This document shows positions 53,946-61,662 of a stretch of DNA of 64,000 nucleotides, piece after piece. This stretch comes from Nostoc sphaeroides (GTDB lineage: Bacteria > Cyanobacteriota > Cyanobacteriia > Cyanobacteriales > Nostocaceae). Each line of letters begins with the position of its first letter. The stretch's first letter is position 1. The position numbers and the translations under genes were made by a program. The notes beneath the pieces were generated by a model. The model searched no databases. It had not been told where the DNA came from and saw nothing but the letters and a program-made list of their open reading frames with translations. The DNA lies in assembly GCF_003443655.1 (NCBI RefSeq), contig NZ_CP031941.1:3470501-3534500 (forward strand), written 5' to 3'.

Positions 53946-56168
53946 ATGGGTAAATTTGCTGATCGTAACAAAGAAAGTCCTGCAAAACTAAAAGCGTTTC
54001 TAGGGAATCTAGAAACTCTTGTTTCCGAAGATAGAAAACAGTATTATGAAATATTGACTAAGTTTGATTTTTTAGAAGATAAAATTAATCATTATAACTT
54101 TGGAGTAGAAGCCCTAATTAGAGATTATTTCTTAATTGAAGATTTGGAAATATTAAATAATTTAGAAGCAAATGAAAAACTAGACTCCGAAAAAGTCAAA
54201 ATCCTGAAATTAATTCAACGTGCGCTAGAATTATCAGCCCATGTTTTGAATCAAGACCCCAATCAATTAATAGGACAATTATGGGGAAGATTGCAGAGTT
54301 TTCCCCAGCTAGAAATTCAGAAAATTTTGGCAGATGCAGTACAAAGTAAAAGTGAAACTCCTAGATTTCGCCCCATTACAGCCAGCTTAACCACTCCGGG
54401 CGGAAACCTACTGCGTACCTTGACTGGTCATAACTCCTTCGTATTAGCAGTAGCGATCGCCCCAGATGGAAAAACAGCCGTTTCTGGTTCTGATGACAAC
54501 ACCCTGAAACTGTGGAATCTAGAGACAGGTAAGGAAATCTCTACCCTGACTGGTCATAACGACTCGGTAACAGCAGTAGCGATCGCCCCAGATGGAAAAA
54601 CAGCCGTTTCTGGTTCAGATGACAACACCCTGAAACTGTGGAATCTAGAGACAGGTAAGGAAATCTCTACCCTGACTGGTCATAACGGCTGGGTAAGAGC
54701 AGTAGCGATCGCCCCAGATGGAAAAACAGCCGTTTCTGGTTCAGATGACAAGACCCTGAAACTGTGGAATCTAGAGACAGGAAAGGAAATCTCTACCCTG
54801 ACTGGTCATAACGACTGGGTAAGAGCAGTAGCGATCGCCCCAGATGGAAAAACAGCCGTTTCTGGTTCAGATGACAAGACCCTGAAACTGTGGAATCTAG
54901 AGACAGGTAAGGAAATCTCTACCCTGACTGGTCATAACGACTCGGTAAGAGCAGTAGCGATCGCCGCAGATGGAAAAACAGCCGTTTCTGGTTCAGATGA
55001 CAAGACCCTGAAACTGTGGAATCTAGAGACAGGTAAGGAAATCTCTACCCTGACTGGTCATAACGGCTATGTATTAGCAGTAGCGATCGCCGCAGATGGA
55101 AAAACAGCCGTTTCTGGTTCAAATGACAAGACCCTGAAACTGTGGAATCTAGAGACAGGAAAGGAAATCTCTACCCTGACTGGTCATAACGACTCGGTAA
55201 GTGCAGTAGCGATCGCCGCAGATGGAAAAACAGCCGTTTCTGGTTCAAATGACAAGACCCTGAAACTGTGGAATCTAGAGACAGGTAAGGAAATCTCTAC
55301 CCTGACTGGTCATAACGACTGGGTAAGAGCAGTAGCGATCGCCCCAGATGGAAAAACAGCCGTTTCTGGTTCAATTGACAAGACCCTGAAACTGTGGAAT
55401 CTAGAGACAGGTAAGGAAATCTCTACCCTGACTGGTCATAACGGCTGGGTAAGAGCAGTAGCGATCGCCCCAGATGGAAAAACAGCCGTTTCTGGTTCAA
55501 TTGACAACACCCTGAAACTGTGGAATCTAGAGACAGGTAAGGAAATCTCTACCCTGACTGGTCATAACGGCTGGGTAAGAGCAGTAGCGATCGCCCCAGA
55601 TGGAAAAACAGCCGTTTCTGGTTCAGATGACAAGACCCTGAAACTGTGGAATCTAGAGACAGGTAAGGAAATCTCTACCCTGACTGGTCATAACGACTCG
55701 GTAACAGCAGTAGCGATCGCCCCAGATGGAAAAACAGCCGTTTCTGGTTCAAATGACAAGACCCTGAAACTGTGGAATCTAGAGACAGGTAAGGAAATCT
55801 CTACCCTGACTGGTCATAACGACTCGGTAACAGCAGTAGCGATCGCCCCAGATGGAAAAACAGCCGTTTCTGGTTCAAATGACAAGACCCTGAAACTGTG
55901 GAATCTAGAGACAGGTAAGGAAATCTCTACCCTGACTGGTCATAACGGCTATGTATTAGCAGTAGCGATCGCCGCAGATGGAAAAACAGCCGTTTCTGGT
56001 TCTTATGACAACACTGTGAAAGTGTGGGATTTGCAGACAGGTAAGGAAATCTCTACTTTTATTGGTGATAGTCCTATATATTGCTGTGCAGTTTCTCCAG
56101 ATGGATTGACAATTATAGCAGGAGACAGTTCAGGGCGTGTTCATTTACTCCATTTAGAAGGGGGTTAA
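53946..56168 (+). CDS. Helical-WD40 repeat protein (sensor half of an NLR-like protein)
   Basis: 740 residues. Residues 1-158 are helical (..ALELSAHVLNQDPNQLIGQLWGRL.., ..PRFRPITASLTTPGG) and match the linker that joins NACHT to WD40 in single-chain cyanobacterial proteins. Residues 159-704 are 13 tandem 42-residue WD40 repeats that are almost identical; a diverged 36-residue repeat (705-740) closes the protein. Fourteen blades suggest two seven-bladed propellers. Differences are confined to positions 6, 7, 9, 15, 25 and 27 of the repeat, plus a few in the thirteenth. Each DNA repeat of 126 bp carries a GCGATCGC. The stop is 3 bp before the next gene, so the two are co-translated. Confidence 0.9.
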   Translation: MGKFADRNKESPAKLKAFLGNLETLVSEDRKQYYEILTKFDFLEDKINHYNFGVEALIRDYFLIEDLEILNNLEANEKLDSEKVKILKLIQRALELSAHVLNQDPNQLIGQLWGRLQSFPQLEIQKILADAVQSKSETPRFRPITASLTTPGGNLLRTLTGHNSFVLAVAIAPDGKTAVSGSDDNTLKLWNLETGKEISTLTGHNDSVTAVAIAPDGKTAVSGSDDNTLKLWNLETGKEISTLTGHNGWVRAVAIAPDGKTAVSGSDDKTLKLWNLETGKEISTLTGHNDWVRAVAIAPDGKTAVSGSDDKTLKLWNLETGKEISTLTGHNDSVRAVAIAADGKTAVSGSDDKTLKLWNLETGKEISTLTGHNGYVLAVAIAADGKTAVSGSNDKTLKLWNLETGKEISTLTGHNDSVSAVAIAADGKTAVSGSNDKTLKLWNLETGKEISTLTGHNDWVRAVAIAPDGKTAVSGSIDKTLKLWNLETGKEISTLTGHNGWVRAVAIAPDGKTAVSGSIDNTLKLWNLETGKEISTLTGHNGWVRAVAIAPDGKTAVSGSDDKTLKLWNLETGKEISTLTGHNDSVTAVAIAPDGKTAVSGSNDKTLKLWNLETGKEISTLTGHNDSVTAVAIAPDGKTAVSGSNDKTLKLWNLETGKEISTLTGHNGYVLAVAIAADGKTAVSGSYDNTVKVWDLQTGKEISTFIGDSPIYCCAVSPDGLTIIAGDSSGRVHLLHLEGG
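54420..56057 (+). repeat. Thirteen tandem 126-bp WD40-coding repeats
   Basis: 13 in-frame units of 126 bp, each beginning CTGACTGGTCATAAC (TTG in the first) and containing GTAGCGATCGCC. Most units differ at only a few bases, and those fall in the codons for positions 6, 7, 9, 15, 25 and 27. Such uniformity implies recent duplication or gene conversion. Confidence 0.97.
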
Positions 56169-56171
56169 AAA

Positions 56172-57272
56172 ATGAAACCGATTGCTGAAAATCCGATCAA
56201 TATCCCCAGATATCCCCTAGAATTTCAGCAAATCATTACCGCTAAAAATCAAAACTTTGTCGGTCGTGAATTTGTCTTTGCTGCTATCAACAAATTTCTC
56301 AATCAATCTGACCGGGGCTACTTTACTATTATCGGCGCTCCTGGTATTGGTAAAAGTGCCATTCTTGCCCATTATGTCAGTCAAAATCCGGGAGTTGTTT
56401 ATTACAATGTCGAAATTCCAGGTAAAAATCGCGTTGAGGAATTTCTGACAACAATTTGCACTCAATTAATAGAAATCGCCCAAAATCAAGGTATTAAAAA
56501 TCTCACCGCTAACTTTTCTAACTCTACCACAGAAGACAGTGGTTTTTTATCATTATTACTACAAAAAATCAGCGATAGATTGCATCCAAAACAACGTTTA
56601 ATCATTACTATAGATGGCTGCGATAGGATTGATATCAACAATCAACCACGCGGCTCAAATATTTTCTATTTACCCCGTTATCTACCTGAGAAAGTTTATT
56701 TTATCCTTAGTCGTCGTCCTTTTTTGGCAGATAAATCAGGATTATTAATTGAAACACCAGCCCAATCTTTAGATTTATCAAATTACCCTGAACAAAATCG
56801 CGCTGATATCCAAGAATATATTAAAACTTATTTAAATGAATCATCTCATTCTGAGCCTATTGTTAGCGAAGAGAAGAATCGCGGAGACTTTTCGCTCAAC
56901 ATGACAGAGCAAGGTTTTGATGATGAAACGAATTTTATGTATGTTAAAGAAATTTTAGCAGATATTACTGAGGATATTTACCCCCAAAATTTACAGATAT
57001 ATTACCAAAATCATTTAGAAAAAATGAATTTAGCCACCAGTAAACAGCAACCAATAGCTTTGCAGGTGTTAAATATCTTAGTTCAAGAGCAACCAATATC
57101 AATAGAAGCGATCGCCGAAATATTAGATACAGATGAATATGAAATCAAGGTAATTTTAGACAAGTGGCGAGAGTTTTTACATTTAGAATCAATAGCAGCA
57201 GAAATCCACTATAGTATTTATCATGCTAGTTTTCGTAATTGGTTGAGGCAACAAATTGAGTCTAGCTCTTGA
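56172..57272 (+). CDS. Second STAND-type NTPase, without sensor domain
   Basis: 366 residues. FVGREFVFAAINKFL (29-43) precedes Walker A GAPGIGKS (55-62), a Walker B-like LIITIDGCDR (143-152), the sensor FILSRRP (177-183) and the closing HYSIYHASFRNWLRQQ. It is a paralog of the NTPase at 52511, with about the same limits from the FxGR motif to YHASF, but lacks the N-terminal part and any WD40 sensor. In Walker B the usual acidic pair (DALDE) is changed to DGCDRID, so hydrolysis may be weak. It lies 3 bp after the WD40 gene in the same direction and is part of the same transcription unit. Confidence 0.83.
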   Translation: MKPIAENPINIPRYPLEFQQIITAKNQNFVGREFVFAAINKFLNQSDRGYFTIIGAPGIGKSAILAHYVSQNPGVVYYNVEIPGKNRVEEFLTTICTQLIEIAQNQGIKNLTANFSNSTTEDSGFLSLLLQKISDRLHPKQRLIITIDGCDRIDINNQPRGSNIFYLPRYLPEKVYFILSRRPFLADKSGLLIETPAQSLDLSNYPEQNRADIQEYIKTYLNESSHSEPIVSEEKNRGDFSLNMTEQGFDDETNFMYVKEILADITEDIYPQNLQIYYQNHLEKMNLATSKQQPIALQVLNILVQEQPISIEAIAEILDTDEYEIKVILDKWREFLHLESIAAEIHYSIYHASFRNWLRQQIESSS

Positions 57273-57681
57273 GTTAAAAGGGCGGTTAGAGGATGTTTGA
57301 AAAGTCCTCTTATCGGTATCAAAAGTTTTAGATCCCCCTAAATCCCCCGATAAATTGGGGGACTTTGATTCCGGTTCCCCCCTTTTTAAGGCTACCGTGT
57401 ATACACAAGTCAAATTACCCCCCTTAATCCCCCCTTGTAAAGGGGGGAAACCGGAAAATCTTGTTCCCTCCCCTTTACAAGGGGAGGGTTAGGGTGGGGT
57501 AAAACTGACGTGAAAACCAAGTGAGATAAACTATTTCAGACTTGTGTATACACGGTAGCTTTTTAAGGGGGGTTAGGGGGGATCTCAAGGTGCCTAAAGT
57601 CACAGGGAAAAACTTGTTCATTCAACCTCTTAGAAACCGCCAGAGCAATATTTTATTAACCAGTAGGAGTAACAAGCAATT
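57273..57681. repeat. Nested GC-rich repeats downstream of the NLR-like module
   Basis: An outer palindromic repeat runs from AGATCCCCCTAAATCCCCC (about 57330) to GGGGGTTAGGGGGGATCT (about 57585). Into it the 167-bp element 57392-57558 has inserted with target duplication CTTTTTAAGG. No gene is recognised. Confidence 0.8.
57392..57558. repeat. 167-bp inverted-repeat element
   Basis: Perfect 20-bp terminal repeats CTACCGTGTATACACAAGTC (57392-57411) and GACTTGTGTATACACGGTAG (57539-57558). The 10-bp target duplication CTTTTTAAGG lies on both sides (57382-57391 and 57559-57568). The interior is shared with 51923-52070. Confidence 0.93.
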
Positions 57682-57951
57682 ATGACTAAATATGTACTCT
57701 GGGGAACTTACTGTGAAGACGTTCTAGAAAAACGCACCCCTCACCGTCAAGCTCATTTAGACGGATTAGCAAAACAAAAAGAATCCGGTGTGCTGATTAC
57801 CATTGGCCCCACCAAAGATGTCACAAAAGTTTTTGGAATTTACGAAGCCGAAGACGAAGCCACTGTGCGCCAGTTAATCGAAAATGATCCCTACTGGAAA
57901 AATGGCATTTGGACTGAGTATTCTGTTAAAGAATGGATTCAGGCTTTTTGA
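57682..57951 (+). CDS. YciI-like protein
   Basis: 89 residues, the standard size. The pattern YVLWGTYCEDVLEKRTPHRQAHLDGLAKQKESGVLITIGP is that of the YCII family: a dimeric ferredoxin-like fold with a conserved H-x(n)-HLDxL helix and a GGP-like turn, here IGPT. The function in most members is unknown, and some are thought to be hydrolases. AGTAGGAGTAACAAGC upstream holds a ribosome binding site, AGGAG. Downstream are three ATTAGTC heptamer units. Confidence 0.85.
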   Translation: MTKYVLWGTYCEDVLEKRTPHRQAHLDGLAKQKESGVLITIGPTKDVTKVFGIYEAEDEATVRQLIENDPYWKNGIWTEYSVKEWIQAF

Positions 57952-57953
57952 AT

Positions 57954-58056
57954 TAGTCATTAGTCATTAGTCATTGGGCATGGGATGGGGAATGGCGTAT
58001 TGGTTATTTCTCCCTCATCCCCCTCATCTCCCTCATCTCCCTCATCTCCCTCATCC
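57954..58056. repeat. Heptamer units and CTCCCTCAT tandem repeat
   Basis: About three ATTAGTC units (57954-57976), then five CTCCCTCAT 9-mers (58010-58055) directly before the ATG at 58070. An open frame through these repeats gives only a Pro/His-rich low-complexity stretch and is not taken as coding. Confidence 0.8.
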
Positions 58057-58069
58057 CACTCCCCACACT

Positions 58070-58864
58070 ATGAAAATTTGGCAGGTTGATTTTTATCGTC
58101 GTCCCTTACAAGATGCATCTGGACAAGTTTTATGGGAGTTGTTGATTTGTGACGCAAGTCGTAGCTTTGAGTATGAAGCCACCTGTCTCCAGTCAGCAGC
58201 AAATTCTAATTGGGTTACTACTCAACTTGAGCTAGCTGCTGGTGAAAAATTACCAGATGTGATCCAGGTGTTTCGTCCGCAGTCACTAAGTTTAATTGAA
58301 GCGGCTGGACGCAATTTAAGTATAAATGTCGAACCTACCCGCCACACTTTGGCGTTAAAGCAGTGGTTACAAGAAAAGCAATATCCCTCAACGCTGGATA
58401 AACCACCCCCAGCACCATTGCCAGAAAACCTTTGGGGAGAACAATGGCGTTTTGCAAGTTTAGCTGCTAGTGATGTAGAAACGAGTTTTAGCGATCGCCC
58501 CATTCCCATTTTGCACATCCCAGAACATTGCAAACCCATCAATTTGGGTTTAGCTTCAACAGTGCCCGTCCCCGGTGTAGTAATTTATGGTGGACGGCAA
58601 TCGATGCGCCTAGCGCGGTGGTTACAGCAAGCCCGTCCCGTAGGCTTGAATTACATATCTGGCGCACCAGACGGTTTAATATTAGAGGCTGGCTTGGTAG
58701 ATAGATGGATTGTTGCCACATTTGAAGATCCAGAAGTTACAACAGCAGCCCAAGCATTTGAACAACGAAAAAAGCATTGCCGAGGATTGCATTTTTTGTT
58801 AGTTCAACCCGATGATTCCGGGATGACTTATAGCGGCTTTTGGTTGTTGCGGGCAGAAGATTGA
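58070..58864 (+). CDS. Tab2/Atab2-like RNA-binding protein
   Basis: 264 residues. The start MKIWQVDFYRRPL, then VLWELLICD, VIQVFRPQSLSLIEAAGRNL and a C-terminal GLVDRWIVATFEDPEV..GLHFLLVQPDDSGMTYSGFWLL, match the Tab2/Atab2 family. Plastid members bind the 5' leader of psaB mRNA and are needed for photosystem I translation, and the cyanobacterial proteins are assumed to act similarly. ATG 58070 is used; the repeat-encoded residues upstream are rejected. There is no membrane segment. It is placed by chance, as far as I can see, beside the YciI-like gene. Confidence 0.85.
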   Translation: MKIWQVDFYRRPLQDASGQVLWELLICDASRSFEYEATCLQSAANSNWVTTQLELAAGEKLPDVIQVFRPQSLSLIEAAGRNLSINVEPTRHTLALKQWLQEKQYPSTLDKPPPAPLPENLWGEQWRFASLAASDVETSFSDRPIPILHIPEHCKPINLGLASTVPVPGVVIYGGRQSMRLARWLQQARPVGLNYISGAPDGLILEAGLVDRWIVATFEDPEVTTAAQAFEQRKKHCRGLHFLLVQPDDSGMTYSGFWLLRAED

Positions 58865-59007
58865 TATTGATTGCCAAAAATATTTGTCCGCTTAATGTCT
58901 ATAGCTAAAAAAATAGACTAAAGCGATGTCTGACTGCAAGGCACTACGTGTCTACGCTTTACTGTAATTTGCCTATATAGGTTAGGTGTATAGGTTTAGC
59001 AAATTTT

Positions 59008-59030
59008 AGTATGATGATAAAATCATACTA
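59008..59030. promoter_or_regulatory. Palindrome upstream of mazEF, candidate operator
   Basis: AGTATGAT and its complement ATCATACT face each other around a short GATAAA centre, about 28 bp before the antitoxin ATG. Palindromes in this place often bind the antitoxin-toxin complex; no direct proof. Confidence 0.5.
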
Positions 59031-59057
59031 AATAGTAATACTAAAAATTAATTATAG

Positions 59058-59288
59058 ATGCTCAAAGTCACAATTACCTTAGAAGAAGACATTCTGCGAT
59101 TTGTAGATCAGTATGCACAGGGAAATCGTAGTGCATACATTAATACACTGCTGGCAGAACACCGCCGCCAAATTTTGGCAGCAGAAATGATTGCAGCCCT
59201 CAAGCAGGATGCCGAAGATCCAGAATATCAAGTTGAAATTGCTGCCTGGGATAGCGTTGCTGGAGATGGCATAAATGCCAGGGAATAA
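59058..59288 (+). CDS. MazE-type antitoxin (ribbon-helix-helix)
   Basis: 76 residues. MLKVTITLEEDILRFVDQYAQGNRSAYINTLLAEHRR is a ribbon-helix-helix DNA-binding start (strand, helix, GNRSAY turn, helix). The acidic C-terminal tail (EDPEYQVEIAAWDSV) is of the kind that wraps the MazF toxin. It overlaps the toxin gene by 14 bp, so both are co-translated, and it should repress the shared promoter. A possible operator is the AGTATGATGATAAAATCATACT palindrome just upstream (about 59009-59030). Confidence 0.88.
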   Translation: MLKVTITLEEDILRFVDQYAQGNRSAYINTLLAEHRRQILAAEMIAALKQDAEDPEYQVEIAAWDSVAGDGINARE

Positions 59289-59634
59289 TTTAACTTATCG
59301 GCGAGGAGAAATACGTTGGGTTAATCTTGATCCAACAGTGGGGGCTGAAGCAAAAAAAATCCGCGCTTGTTTGATTGTGCAAAATGACATCATGAATCAG
59401 TGTGGGTTGCTGACAATTGTTATGCCATTTCGACCTGGAAGTAAACAAGCCCCCTACGTTGTGAATGTCAAAGCAACACCAAATAATGGACTAGACCAAG
59501 ACCGTTTTATTGATGTTGGGCAAATTCGTGCTGTTGACCATAGTCGTATTTTGGGTTTGGTGGGTGTGCTGGAGTCAGAATACTGGGAACTTATTCGTAC
59601 AGCTTTAAATGTAGTTCTGGGATTTGTGGTTTAG
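59275..59634 (+). CDS. mazF: MazF/PemK-type endoribonuclease toxin
   Basis: 119 residues. RRGEIRWVNLDPTVGAEAKKIRACLIVQND has the conserved GEI.WV.LDP..G.E..K.RP..VVQ core with Arg in the catalytic loop; the frequent RP is RA here. The later segment LDQDRFIDVGQIRAVDHSRI holds the family's (S/T)-V-x-x-Q-I-R motif as DVGQIRAVD. MazF enzymes cut mRNA at short sites and are kept silent by the antitoxin encoded just upstream. It overlaps the antitoxin gene by 14 bp. Confidence 0.9.
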   Translation: MPGNNLTYRRGEIRWVNLDPTVGAEAKKIRACLIVQNDIMNQCGLLTIVMPFRPGSKQAPYVVNVKATPNNGLDQDRFIDVGQIRAVDHSRILGLVGVLESEYWELIRTALNVVLGFVV

Positions 59635-59663
59635 AGGTGTTAGGGAATAAAAATAGTTCTATT

Positions 59664-59924
59664 ATGACAAAAAGCTCATGGGGAGAATGCTTCAAAAGAC
59701 AATGGAATGATATTGAAGTAGCAGCAAAAGAAGTGGGATGTGAGGATCGCCTTCATATTTGGCCTGACCCTGAACTAAAAGGGTATGTTGAGGAAGCGAA
59801 GATAGCGCATTGGTTATATAAGCCAACAGTAGAAAAGTGGAACAGCCTGACAGCATCAGAATCCAAAGCGAAATTTATTCAGTCTGTTCTTAATAAATCT
59901 CAAACAGCTATTACTACAAGTTAA
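59664..59924 (+). CDS. Small protein of unknown function
   Basis: 86 residues from ATG 59664 (a GTG at 59637 would add nine). It is soluble, with many Trp, Lys and Glu (WGECFKRQWNDIEVAAKEVG.., LHIWPDPELKGYVEEAKIAHW). I do not recognise the family. It follows mazF by 29 bp in the same direction and its stop overlaps the stop of the convergent methyltransferase gene by 4 bp. It could belong to the toxin-antitoxin transcript, or be what remains of a restriction-modification partner, but there is no motif for either. Confidence 0.55.
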   Translation: MTKSSWGECFKRQWNDIEVAAKEVGCEDRLHIWPDPELKGYVEEAKIAHWLYKPTVEKWNSLTASESKAKFIQSVLNKSQTAITTS

Positions 59925-61243
59925 GGAACATAATTCAAAGATTTAGCAAGTGTAAGCTTAGATTTAACTCTTCTTTCTTGAGTAGAATATAAGGTTTTTG
60001 TAATCACTTCCTGAGCTACAGCTTTGACAACATTAATACTCACAGAATTTCCTAGTTGATGGTAAGCCTTATCGTCATTGGGATGAAGTATAAAACTATC
60101 AGGAAAACCTTGCAGCCTTGCAGCTTCTCGCGGAGTTAGTCGCCGCACTCTCTGATTGTGATAAACTCCCAATCTATTAGCATCACTAGCAACTAACGTT
60201 ACCGAAATCTTATTTGGATCTACAAACTTATAAACTTCAAATGAAAAGTTACCCGACAGAGGTTTATATTTATCATTAATAAGTTTTAGATATTTTTTTG
60301 TCACTAGTGAATTCAAAATATCGCCTAAATTGGAATGTTCAAAAAAGCTAGCTATTTGCTCTTGAGTTAATAATTTTCCATCTTGTTCTTGCCCAAATTG
60401 TTTATTTCGTCTCTTTAATATGAAACGGTTCATCAGTTCAATTTCCTCGGCACTACACTCACCACGCAATCCTAAATCCCAGGAATGAATAGAGTTTCCA
60501 CCCCGATAATCAATCAGCCTTATCCCATGTAAGCGATTTAAATCATTATTAAATATTCGTTTCAACGCATTGACAAACCTTGATGAACAATCATATTTTT
60601 CATCTGGATTACTTTCCAAAATATCAGCGACAGTTACAGATTTTTTTGGTGGGTAAAACAAAGATAACTGCTGAGGATTATATGAATGCGAGTCTTTAGG
60701 CCCCACGTCAGAAATCAATTCAAAAGTGGGAGAAGCATCTAAAATTCCTACCAAATAAATGCGGACACGGTTTTGCGGTAAGCTAAAGTTTGCACTGTTG
60801 AGTAAAAAAGCATGAAAACTATAACCTCTTTTTTGAATTTCATGCTTAATTGTTGCTAAAGTTCGTCCTTGATCATGACTATAAAGCCCTCGGACATTTT
60901 CAAAAATAAAAGCTTGTGGTTTATAGGTATCAAGTAATCTTGTTATCTCAAAAAATAGCGTACCTCGTATATCGACAAACCCTTCTTTTTTGCCAGCATG
61001 AGAAAAAGACTGACAAGGAAATCCAGCTAATAAAAATTCATGTTCTGGTAGTTGATCAATTAATCGAATGTCACCTAATGCTTTTTGACCAAAGTTTTTT
61101 TCATAAACTAATTGAGCATCTGTATTGATTTCGCTGCTTAAAACGCATTCACTTTCTATATTTAAAGAATCAGCCGCCTGTTCAAAGGCTAATCTAATAC
61201 CCCCTATTCCTGAAAATAAATCTACAAACCGAATTTTATCCAT
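59921..61243 (-). CDS. DNA (cytosine-5) methyltransferase
   Basis: 440 residues with all main C5-methyltransferase motifs in order: I VDLFSGIGGIRLAFE (7-21), IV GFPCQSFS (catalytic Cys77), VI FENVRG (114-119), VIII QNRVRIYLVG (157-166), IX RRLTPREAARLQGFPDSF and X QLGNSVSINVVKAV (about 402-415). The target-recognition region (about 190-365) is long enough to be specific, but I cannot read the target. No restriction endonuclease gene is adjacent, so it is an orphan methylase or a remnant of a restriction system. The start ATG 61243 begins at the conserved N-terminal strand. Confidence 0.93.
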   Translation of the reverse strand: MDKIRFVDLFSGIGGIRLAFEQAADSLNIESECVLSSEINTDAQLVYEKNFGQKALGDIRLIDQLPEHEFLLAGFPCQSFSHAGKKEGFVDIRGTLFFEITRLLDTYKPQAFIFENVRGLYSHDQGRTLATIKHEIQKRGYSFHAFLLNSANFSLPQNRVRIYLVGILDASPTFELISDVGPKDSHSYNPQQLSLFYPPKKSVTVADILESNPDEKYDCSSRFVNALKRIFNNDLNRLHGIRLIDYRGGNSIHSWDLGLRGECSAEEIELMNRFILKRRNKQFGQEQDGKLLTQEQIASFFEHSNLGDILNSLVTKKYLKLINDKYKPLSGNFSFEVYKFVDPNKISVTLVASDANRLGVYHNQRVRRLTPREAARLQGFPDSFILHPNDDKAYHQLGNSVSINVVKAVAQEVITKTLYSTQERRVKSKLTLAKSLNYVP

Positions 61244-61606
61244 AGATACTAAGTTAGCTTTATCCCGAATTTTAATATATTACGTAGCTTTACTTGTTTT
61301 TACAAAAAATATTCTTTTAAAAAACTACAAAGCACCTCAAGCTCTTTAATAGAAAAGTTTCAATTTGCTCAAAGCGAGATTTAGCTTGTCCTGCCTTACG
61401 TTCGATCACACTATTTGTAGTTACCTGAAAGCTGACTTCTATTCCTACTTGCATGTGCGATCGCAAAATATAATATTATCTTCTTTCTTAACAAACTTCG
61501 GCGGGTTTAAGTCCCCGGCTTCTAACAAGCCGCAAGTATGTTAGGCGGGGTCTAAATCCCCGTTACAAAACTGTACTTCCGAGTTCTTTAATATTCTTGT
61601 TGATAC
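61244..61606. other. Gap between the methyltransferase gene and psbA terminator
   Basis: Contains a GC-rich repeat fragment at about 61498-61556 (GGCGGGTTTAAGTCCCCGGC.., GCGGGGTCTAAATCCCCG) and a HIP1 site near 61458. No gene is recognised. Confidence 0.5.
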
Positions 61607-61641
61607 TAAAAAGCGCCCTCCCAGATTGGGAGAGCGCTTTA
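61607..61641 (-). terminator. psbA intrinsic terminator
   Basis: On the minus strand AAAGCGCTCTCCCA and TGGGAGGGCGCTTTT form a stem of about 14 bp (one G-U pair) with a short AATC loop, followed by T residues, 23 bp after the psbA stop. Confidence 0.9.
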
Positions 61642-61662
61642 AGATTTAGTTAGAGCTTAGAA

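Noticed and set aside
54420..56057. CRISPR-like or satellite repeat
   Set aside because: The 126-bp units are in frame and encode standard WD40 blades; there are no spacers.
57974..58069. 32 extra N-terminal residues for the Tab2-like protein
   Set aside because: They are encoded by heptamer and CTCCCTCAT repeats and give a Pro/His low-complexity stretch; the family starts at MKIWQVDF.
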